From contig NC_064042.1 of NCBI RefSeq assembly GCF_932526225.1, positions 596,001 to 660,000 on the forward strand: 64,000 nucleotides of DNA, in the 5' to 3' direction. The position numbers and the translations under genes are program-made. Below, in pieces: positions 11,201 to 19,800 of this stretch; the stretch's first letter is position 1; the number at the start of each line of letters is the position of its first letter. This DNA comes from Nematostella vectensis. Lineage: Eukaryota; Cnidaria; Anthozoa; Actiniaria; Edwardsiidae. The notes under the pieces are model-generated. The model saw only the letters and a program-made list of their open reading frames with translations, was not told where the DNA came from and ran no database searches.

Positions 11201-12085
11201 TCCTATTTAATATTTATATGGAGACAGGTAAGAACATTACTGATATGTTTAAATATCTTCCTTTTTTTAAATGTATAGTCCTCTGCAGCCACTTTTTAGG
11301 CGGTTGGAAGCAAGGAGTTGGCGTAGGGGCGCGTGTACCCCTTATCAACATTCCCATACATATATACACTGTTACTGTACTTCATAACAAAGACCATATG
11401 CGTACATCCTTCAATAATACATGACCCTGTTACACAGAGACCATATGCGTACATCTCCTGAATAATGCATTACTTTGTTCCACAGAGACCATATGCGTAC
11501 ATCCCTTTGTCGTATTACGAGTTCCGTCTTGGTGAGCACCGTGAGTCTACGACTGAAGGCTGGGAGGAAATCATCAAAGGAGAAAAGCTTTTTATCCATC
11601 CCAAGTACAAACTCGGCGGCCTCGACTATACCGGAGACTACGATATAGCACTTGTCAAACTCAAACGGCCCGCCGTCTTCTACAAGCGTGTCCACTCTGT
11701 GTGTTTACCGGAAAAGAGCTGGTCCCCACCGGACGGGGCAGGGTGCTATGTGACCGGATGGGGCCGGACGGCCGAAAATGAAGGATACTCCGACGTGTTG
11801 CGCGAAGCACAAGTGAGACTAGTGTCACGTGACACCTGTAATGCGTCATATAGCGGAATCATCAATGAGCGCTATATCTGCGCAGGGTACCCTGGAGGTG
11901 GGGTTGACTCCTGTGGGGGGGATAGTGGGGGACCATTGGTGTGCCCTAGGGGGGATGGGAGCTTTGTATTAACTGGTATCGTGAGCTGGGGAAAAGGATG
12001 CGCGAGGCCTAATTATGTTGGTGTCTATCTCCAGGTCACGAGTATGATGTCGTTTATTAATGAAACAATATCGGCAAACTCGTGA
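5027..12085 (+). CDS. Polyserase-like tandem trypsin protease, 5' part off window
   Basis: Predicted secreted serine endopeptidase with several trypsin (S1/chymotrypsin fold) domains in one polypeptide. Exons: 5027-5294, 5790-6024, 7148-7498, 8127-8329, 9051-9285, 9752-10102, 10344-10546, 10954-11150, 11486-12085 (stop TGA). All junction phases agree (1,2,2,1,2,2,1,0) and join 880 codons. The last exon of each domain runs in phase 1 into a short pro-region ([11 protein letters not shown]) that leads to the next R-IVGG activation site, so the domains are one gene and not neighbours. His, Asp and Ser of the triad are present in domains 2-4. The Asp six residues before the active Ser predicts cleavage after Lys/Arg. 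The first domain's earlier exons and the signal peptide must lie left of the window, beyond the satellite. Alternative: separate genes with read-through, which the shared phase-1 junctions make unlikely. Confidence 0.88.
5318..5336 (+). repeat. Poly-G tract, 19 G
   Basis: A run of 19 guanines in the first bases of the intron after the domain 1 exon. It is one of about ten G or C runs of 12-20 bases in the window (for example 34528-34544, 54442-54460, 60379-60398, 62309-62330). Confidence 0.9.
5337..5789. other. Intron between protease domains 1 and 2
   Basis: Unique AT-rich sequence ending in CATCTCCAG. Several short lines of similar text (GGGTATTTTTAGGGGTA near 5410 and 5585) suggest an old short duplication. 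No gene seen. Confidence 0.5.
6133..7026. repeat. 51-bp minisatellite, about 17 copies
   Basis: Tandem 51-bp units containing TACCTTCTGTTAAGGCG and GGGGAGGCTACTTAGAC, in the intron between exons A and B of protease domain 2. Units are almost identical, and two divergent ones share a TTACTTAGACATGG variant about 560 bp apart, again pointing to block duplication. The first two units carry TAAAGGCGTA and the rest TTAAGGCGAA. Confidence 0.95.
7526..7752. repeat. Purine-rich short tandem repeat (AGAGAATAGATAGA)
   Basis: About 225 bp of imperfect 15-16-bp units built from AGAATAGATAGAAGAG, in the intron between exons B and C of domain 2. It is free of stops in two minus frames, which I treat as a by-product of composition. 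Confidence 0.9.
7824..8090. repeat. 27-bp G-rich minisatellite, about 10 copies
   Basis: Units contain CAGGGGTAGGGAGGGTATT and CATACTTT. The array lies directly after the purine-rich repeat and before the acceptor of exon C. Runs of three or four G recur regularly, so the plus strand could form G-quadruplexes. Confidence 0.9.
8388..8705. repeat. 36-bp C-rich minisatellite, about 9 copies
   Basis: Units contain CCCCCTCTCCACGGATACC and AACCCCTGTCACCCCT. The array begins shortly after the donor of domain 2 exon C. The G-rich strand is the minus strand. Unit length 36 keeps long frames open on both strands, which is not evidence of coding. Confidence 0.95.
9330..9751. repeat. 54-bp minisatellite carrying copies of a 3' splice site, about 8 copies
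   Basis: Units contain GAGAGATATGTATCACTA and CAGCATTCCCTTTTTCCAGG. The last unit runs straight into the real acceptor of domain 3 exon B (CATTCCCTTATTCCAG then GCTGGG). Each unit therefore carries a near copy of that polypyrimidine tract and AG. Variants ending TTGTTCAAG, TTGTACAAG or TTTTTCCAG alternate along the array. Confidence 0.93.
10281..10343 (+). repeat. Echo of domain 3 exon C acceptor and first exon bases
   Basis: TTGCAGGTATTTTTGCG at about 10278-10294 repeats the start of the real exon (CATACAGGTATTTTTGCGC at 10338 on) some 60 bp further upstream. Splicing to the upstream AG would read [10 protein letters not shown] and then a stop, so it is a decoy and not an exon. Confidence 0.8.
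10660..10953. repeat. 33-bp repeat copying the acceptor and first bases of the domain 4 exon
   Basis: Six to nine increasingly diverged units of about 33 bp contain CCACAGGGTACCCGAAATG. The real exon at 10954 starts CCACAG then GGTACCCGAAGTG, so each unit copies both the AG acceptor and about 14 bases of coding sequence. Units nearer the exon are more diverged than those further away. Confidence 0.9.
10954..12085 (+). other. Trypsin domain 4 and C-terminus (two exons)
   Basis: Exon 10954-11150 encodes the pro-region, R-IVGG and the catalytic His (TSGHCF). Exon 11486-12085 encodes the rest ([10 protein letters not shown], then [11 protein letters not shown]) and the stop. The domain is the most diverged of the four. 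It has only one internal intron, placed right after HCFDQ, which is about 18 codons earlier than in domains 2 and 3. It ends [10 protein letters not shown] with no membrane anchor, so the whole protein is predicted to be soluble. Confidence 0.9.
11385..11486. repeat. Two upstream echoes of the last protease exon start
   Basis: GACCATATGCGTACATC occurs at about 11391, 11439 and again as the true exon start at 11487. The middle copy and the real one are both preceded by an AG acceptor (TTACACAG and TTCCACAG). Spacing is about 48 bp. Confidence 0.88.
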
Positions 12086-12536
12086 TGAGAGAATCGAGAT
12101 AAGAGAATCTCTTATTTCGCTAACGGGTGAGCCTATTTCCAGTATCAGTGAGGACTAGTAACGAGCTCAGCTAGTACCAAGGACGACAAGGCGCCTGGCT
12201 AGGGGTAGAGACGTGTTCCCCTTTACATCATTCAAAGAATGTCAACCAGCCAATTAAATGTTGTTGTTAACATGAAAAAAAAAAAAGAGAAGACAGTCTT
12301 TGATAAATACAAATGCATGCACGAAGTGTTCCTTTGGATACCAGCGGGTCGGTCCATATGACGGTTATTTTTATGACTTTTTTAACACCTGCTTTGTATG
12401 GCAATGGAGTTTACCTCGATAAAAACTGCTATAAACGGTATTAGTTTAGTGACATTTTATTGTAATTTGTGTACAATTATGTATGTAACCGTGTCTGTCT
12501 ATTACTTCAAACATTGTAAAATAGAAACTTTAAAAT

Positions 12537-12542
12537 AATAAA
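12537..12542 (+). terminator. Poly(A) signal AATAAA, protease gene
   Basis: AATAAA lies about 450 bp after the protease stop codon, the first good signal downstream. Assignment by position only. Confidence 0.55.
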
Positions 12543-13799
12543 TAGTCAACTGAGTATCTCCTAAGCTTCCCTGACTCCCCCAAATATTGTTTGATGATTT
12601 TTTTATAGAATTTACCTGACACCCCCTCTGTGTCATTTTAGATTTCCAGCTGATAATTATAATTACTTTGTTATACAGATTATACAGGCAATACAGGTTA
12701 TACAGGTTATACAGGTTATACAGGTAATGTGCTGCCCCGCCTTATTGGTTGTTAAGTGGGTCTTACAAATCGCTTTTATATACACCGCTTTTATATACAC
12801 CGTGTTAAATAATATATTAATAATAAATGTATGTTTATTATGTAATATATTCTAATTATGTTAATACATAATATGTTTATGTCCTCGTTTGTGCGGGCCG
12901 TACTGATACTTGTGGAGCCTCATTTTTGATCTTCTATGAGCCCAAGAGCTTCCGTAATTGGGCCACGAAACGATGGAAAAAACTATCGGGCCCATGCCGC
13001 GCAACCGCGAACTCCGACAAGAGCTAATTACCCTAGAAGATGCATCATGGGAAGGGTATCCGTCCCCCCAAGAGATAATTACCATACAGGATGCATCATG
13101 GGAAGGGTATCAACCCCCCCCTCCCCAAGAGCTAATTACCATACAGGATGCATCATGGGAAGGGTATCGATCCCCCAAAGAGCTAATTACCCTACAGGAT
13201 GCATCATGGGAAGGGTGTCGATCCCCCCCCAAGAGCTAATTACCATACAGGATGCATCATGGGAAGGGTGTCGATCCCCCTAGAGCTAATTACCCTACAA
13301 GATGCATCATGGGAAGGGTGTTAACCCCCATCCCCCATAATAGTTAATTACCCTACAAGAGAAAGCGCGCGCTCTCAGCGAAAATGGGCCTGAACAACAG
13401 GTATCGGTATGTATTGGCCAGCAGGTATTAACGCTAGGTTCGGTTCCACGACAGCGACTCAAACGGTCAACAGGTCGTTACCAACAGGTGACACGCGAAC
13501 CAAAACAAGAAAAATACAAAATGGCAGACGCAAGAGGATCAAAACTATGTGTTTGGTCAACACCTCGACGCAAGTAAACACGGATTTTGGAACTTTTCGC
13601 TGGCAGGGTTTCGTGTACAGTATTTTTGTGTCGGATTTTTATCAAACGTGCAATGAAAAAGAGTAATTTCTTGAAATCTTGAAATTAAACGCGTGTAAAA
13701 TTCTGTTTGTGTTTGGAGGTATCTCAAGATCACCTGTCTACACTGATATTGGACGCGTTGACAACCCAGTTATCAAATGTTTACTCTCGAATTATATGT
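12543..13799. other. Intergenic region between protease and ACE genes
   Basis: No gene found. It contains a short 10-bp repeat (TTATACAGG, 12671-12726), a duplicated CGCTTTTATATACACCG near 12771, an AT-rich stretch 12800-12880, and the minisatellite at 13018-13350. Some of 13350-13880 may be ACE 5' untranslated sequence. Confidence 0.5.
13018..13350. repeat. 50-58-bp minisatellite, 6 copies
   Basis: Six copies of GATGCATCATGGGAAGGG at roughly 13039, 13089, 13147, 13197, 13248 and 13301, joined by GAGCTAATTACC and a C-run of variable length that accounts for the uneven spacing. Located about 550 bp upstream of the ACE start codon. Confidence 0.92.
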
Positions 13800-13807
13800 T
13801 ATAAAGG
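13800..13807 (+). promoter_or_regulatory. Candidate TATA box of the ACE gene
   Basis: TATAAAGG lies 75 bp upstream of the ACE start ATG (13882). This spacing would give a short 5' leader. The alternative is that TTTGGTACAG just before the ATG is a 3' splice site and the promoter lies further upstream. Confidence 0.45.
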
Positions 13808-13881
13808 CTGGATGTGGACGGGCTTTTAGGTAGAAAATCTTTGATGTCCTGATTTCTACTCTATATTTGGTACAGCCGGAA

Positions 13882-16800
13882 ATGAGGCGTGCGCCGATGT
13901 TTGGAGTTGTTTGGTTGGTTCTATTCACTGCTAGATGCCGCTCCTCGCCACAAGGGAAGAACAGACTAGCGCATTTATTCAATTACACGAAAATCGCAGC
14001 TCACCTTTTATCTGAAGTCGAGTCTCGCGGGAGCAATCTATCGGCTTACGAGATGTCTGCGCTCTGGGACTTTATGACGGATATCCGTCCATCCACGAAG
14101 AACGCCGTGGTCCTCGCAAGCACCCTCGTCAAGGAATTCACGCTTTCCACGAGTAGAAATGCGTCCGCCATTAAAGAGCTAGATCTTCCGCGGGACGTCG
14201 CGAGACAGATTAGAATTCTTAGGCGAAATTCGCAGCCAAACGATCAGGCAGATGTCGCGAGGCTACAGTCCTTGATTACAAACATGACCGAGATATACAG
14301 CACGGGGAAAGTTTGCCTCAATATCACACGGAACAACACGTGCATGTCGCTAGACCCAGATCTAGGGAACCTCATGTCGAGATCACGTAACCAGGACGAG
14401 TTGGTGTGGGCGTGGCGGGGATGGCGGGACGCTGTCGCACCCCCTGTGCGCGGGATGTTTCAGCAAATGGTTGATCTCTTGAATAAGGGCGCGCGCCAGC
14501 ATGGCTTGGGGGACTACGGGCATTTCGAGCGGGGCGAGTACGAGATGGGAAATGATTTCACGGCTGTCATCAAGAAGCTGTGGACTGACGTAAAACCGCT
14601 GTACAAAGAATTGCACGCTTATGTCAGGTGAGGTTAACGGCAAAACTTATTATCATTATCATCACCATATCAACAACATTATTATCACCATAACAACAAT
14701 ATTATCCTCACCATTATCAACATAACATTAACGAAAACATTATCACCATAATAACGACATTATCATTATCACTATAACGACATCATCATCATCACCATAA
14801 CAACAACATTATCACCACTATAACGACATCATCATGAACATCGTCACCATAACAACAACATTATCACCACTAAAACGACATCATCACAATCTGTTCAATC
14901 AATTATCATTATCATCACCACTACCATCATTACGAATTCGTTGTTGCGCGACTTTGGCGAATCCAAAATCCTGGTCTCATTTGGTTCAATTAACCGTCTA
15001 AACCAATCGATGGCTTTTATGTTTTTACTGTCGCGTCATAGACAATTTGACTGAACACAGTACCCGCCATTCCCAGACGAGAAATGCGTTTGAACTAACG
15101 GCGTTCGCGCAACAACGATTTTGGCTACAAAATCATGATAATCAAATAGAAAAATAATCATTATCACAATTACACTGCATTACTCACACGATGATTAGCA
15201 AAAGACAATGGTGCTTTTTTAATATAACATATTAACAATCAATAACTTGATTGAACTTCTTGTTTATTGGTTTTCTAACAATGATCTTTGATAAGGTATA
15301 GCGTCTAAGCAAACGGTTCTCTTAGCGTCTAAGCAAACGGTTCTCTTAGCGTCTAAGCAAACGGTTCTCTTAGCGTCTAAGCAAACGGTTCTCTTAGCGT
15401 CTAAGCAAACGGTTCTCTTAGCGTCTTAGTAATGTTCAGTGGTCTAACGGTTCTCTTATCGTCTAAGCAATGTTTAGTGGTCTAACGGTTCTTATAGCGT
15501 CTAAGCAATGTTTAGTGGTCTAACGGTTCTCTTAGCGTCTAAGCAATGTTTAGTGGTCTAACGGTTCTCTTAGCGTCTAAGCAATGTTTAGTGGTCTAAC
15601 GGTTCTCTTAGCGTCTAAGCAATGTTTAGTGGTCTAACGGTTCTCTTAGCGTCTAAGCAATGTTTAGTGGTCTAACGGTTCTCTTAGCGTATAAGCAATG
15701 TTCAGTGGTCTAACGGTTCTCTTATCGTCTAAGCAATGTTTAGTGGTCTAACGGTTCTCTTATCGTCTAAGCAATGTTTAGTGGTCTAACGGTTCTCTTA
15801 TTGTCTAAGCAATGTTTAGTGGTCTAACGGTTTTCTTAGCGTCTAAGCAATGTTTAGTGGTCTAACGGTTTTCTTATCGTCTAAGCAATGTTCAGTGGTC
15901 TAACGGTTCTCTTAGCGTCTAAGTAATGTTTAGTGGTCTAACGGTTATCTTAGCGTCTAAGCAATGTTTAGTGGTCTAACGGTTCTCTTAGCGTCTAAGC
16001 AATGTTCAGTGGTCTAATGGTTCTCTTAGCGTCTAAGCAATGTTTAGTGGTCTAACGGTTCTCTTTAAGATTTCAGCTGAAGAAGAAGTACGCAGGAATG
16101 AGTGGGTCAGGCCCAATCCCCGCTCATCTACTAGGCAACATGTGGGCTCAGAACTGGGACGGTATCTACGACATGGTACAACCCTATCCTGACGCCACGC
16201 CCTTGGATGTGACCCCCAGCCTGATCAAGCAGCACTATACCCCCGAGAAGATGTTTAAACTCGCACAGTCATTCTTTGTCTCTATTGGCCTCGATCCCAT
16301 GCCAAAATCCTTTTGGAATAAGTCAATGCTGAGAAAGCCTGGGAACAAGAGTGTGGTGTGTCACGCCAGCGCTTTTGATTTTCTCAAAGATGACGTCAGG
16401 TGCGTTTAACTTTGTAGCTATTAGTACTGGTTGTTTATATGTGTTTATGTTTATTGCCTATTTTTAGAAATCTTTTAATGAACACAGTAAAGCTGCACGT
16501 TTCTGAAGGGAAATCAATAATCTTTCATCAGCATTTGTTTAATTTCAACCCTCATTTTGTTGATTTAACTACCCATATTTCTCTGCTCGCCTTACGATCA
16601 TTTTTGTTCATTTCATTGCAAAGAAGAATTTAGAAGTAGCTTTAGCAGATTGTTAACAACTACATGATAAAATACTCAAGCATCTAGACGGCGAAAAGTG
16701 ACGAAAAGGAAATCGAATGTATTGTCATTTGATTGACAGGATAAAAATGTGCACGCGCCTCAAGCAAGAAGACCTGATTACCATTCATCACGAGATGGGG

Positions 16801-19800
16801 CATTGCGAGTACTTTCTCGCGTACAAAGACCAGCCGTACGCGTACAGGAATGGCGCCAACCCGGGCTTCCACGAGGCGATTGGCGATACCATAGCCCTAT
16901 CTGTGGTCACGCCCAAGCACTTAAATTCTGTTGGCTTGCTGTACACGCTTCCTAAAGGCGATGGTAAGAACTTACTAAAGGAGATCGCAAGAACTCTATC
17001 AATTTGCTGTACACATTTCCTAAAGGCGATGTTAAGAACTTTATCAATTTGCTGCACACATTTCCTAAAGGCAATGGTAAAAACTCTATCAACTTGCTGT
17101 ACACATTTCCTAAAGGCGATGGTAAAAACTCTATCAACTTGCTGTACACATTTCCTAAAGGCGATGGTAAGAACTCTATCAATTTGCTGCACACACTTCC
17201 TAAAGGCGATGGTAAGAACTCTATCAACTTGCTGTACACACTTCCTAAAGGCAATGGTAAGAACTCTATCAATTTGCTGCACACATTTCCTAAAGGCGAT
17301 GGTAAGAACTCTATCAACTTGCTAAACACACTTCCTAAAGGCGATCAACTTGCTGTACACACTTTTTAAAACACACTTCCTAAAGGCGATGGTAAGAAAA
17401 TGGTAAATTCATTGGTAAATTATTTCTTTATAATATATATTATACAATTCAATGTATTTCTATACATACCGTCTCCCAACAGAAGCGAGCATAAACTTCC
17501 TGATGACGCAAGCCTTGAGTCACGTGGCACCCCTCCCGTTCACGTACCTCGTCGACCAATGGCGGTGGAAGGTTCTGGCGGGAGAAATAAGCCCATCCAA
17601 TTACAACTCAGCATGGTGGCGAATGCGGACGCTCTACCAGGGCGTTAAGCCTCCGGTGGCGCGAAATGAGTCGGACTTTGACCCCGGCGCCAAGTTCCAC
17701 ATCGTGTCGAACTCGCCATATATTGGGTGAGTCAGGTTTTTATCTTCAAGAGTACGAAACAGTCCTCCTTAGATAGCGAAAAATATATTGATCTGTGAGC
17801 GATACACAGCGCATTTCGTCACCCCCCCCTCCGAATAAATGTGTCCTACCTTTAGTTTCATAGATCTGTTATGTCGTTCCTTTTATTTAATATATTCTTT
17901 ATGTAGTTCCTATTTCATAATGACTTTATTTCATAGATATAACTTTATTAAAAAAATATGACTTTTATTTCATAGATATGGCTTTTATTTCATAGATATG
18001 GCTTTTATTTCATAGATATGACTTTATTTCATAGATTTGACTTTTATAGATATGGCTTTATTCCATAGATTTGACTTTTATAGATATGACTTTATTTCAT
18101 AGATTTGACTTTTATAGATATGACTTTATTTCATAGATTTGACTTTTATAGATATGACTTTATTTCATAGATTTGACTTTTATAGATATAACTTTATTTC
18201 ATAGATTTGACTTCTATAGATATGACTTTATTTCATAGATTTGACTTTTATAGATATGACTTTATTTCATAGATGTGACTTTTATAGATATGACTTTATT
18301 CCATAGATTTGACTTTTATAGATATGACTTTATCTCATAGATTTGATTTTTATAGATAGACTTTATCTCATAGATTTGACTTTTATAGATATGACTTTAT
18401 TTCATAGATTTGACTTTTATAGATATGACTTTATTTCATAGATTTGACTTTCATAGATTTGACTTTTATAGATATGACTTTTATAGATATGACTTTATCT
18501 CATAGATTTGACTTTTATAGATATGACTTTATCTCATAGATATTTCGTCAGCCTGATACTACAGTTCCAGTTCCACCGAGCCCTTTGTAACCTGGCCAAA
18601 CACACGGGACCTCTGCACGAGTGTTCCATATACCAATCGAAAGAGGCGGGGAAGAAATTCAAGTAAGTCAGTGCTAACCACTAAATACGGTAACATAGGA
18701 AATCGGCAAATAAACATTTCCAATCGCACATTTTTCCATCGCAGAATGTCCAGCACGGGACCGGGACACGAGACACCCCCAATCATATATTTGATGCGTG
18801 AATGCCACGTGTTTGATACACATATTTGATGTGTGAATGTTACGTGTTTGATACACATGTTTGAAGTGGGAATGTCACGTGTTTGATACACATGTTTGAT
18901 GTGTGAATGTCAGGTGTTTGATACACATGTTTGATGTGCGAATGTAATGTGTTTGATACACATGTTTGAAGTGTGAATGTCTCGTGTTTGATACACATAT
19001 TTGATGTGTGAATGTTACGTGTTTGATACACATGTTTGAAGTGGGAATGTCACGTGTTTGATACACATGTTTGATGTGTGAATGTCAGGTGTTTGATACA
19101 CATGTTTGATGTGTGAATGTCATGTGTTCGATACACATGTTTGAAGTGTGAATGTCTCGTGTTTGATACACATGTTTGATGTCTGAATATTACGTGTTTG
19201 AAACATATGTTTGAGGTGCGTATGTCACGTGTTTGATACACATATTTGATGTGTGAATGTCATGTGTTCGATACACATGTCTGATGTGTGAATGTTACGT
19301 GTTTGATACACATGTTTGATGTGTGAATGACACGTGTTTGATACACATATTTGAAGTGTGAATGTCTCGTGTTTGATACACATGTTTGATGTGTGAATGT
19401 CTCGTGTTTGATACACATGTTTGATGTGTGAATGACACGTGTTTGATACACATATTTGAAGTGTGAATGTCTCGTGTTTGATACACATATTTGAAGTGTG
19501 AATGTCTCGTGTTTGATACACATGTTTGATGTGTGAATGACACTAGCCTGAGTATCAGGTGATTTTATTTTTCAAAACTCGGAGAGGAAAAATAAAAGTA
19601 CGCCTGACACAAATACTACACGCGACGCCTGCCGCCTCTTTTCAGGCCACTGTCAAAATACGTCGGCTGTCAATTTTCCAATGAATCGCGTGGTGGCACA
19701 ATCAAATGCCCAAATCAAATTATAAACAGCATTTATGTCAAACAAAACTACATTGGTGTTATAGGCAAGGGTAACAATTTTAGTAACGACAAACCCCGGT

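Noticed and set aside
16788..17329. Minus-strand and alternative plus frames over the 45-bp array
   Set aside because: Produced by the 45-bp period. Only the ACE exon frame up to 16963 has family support.
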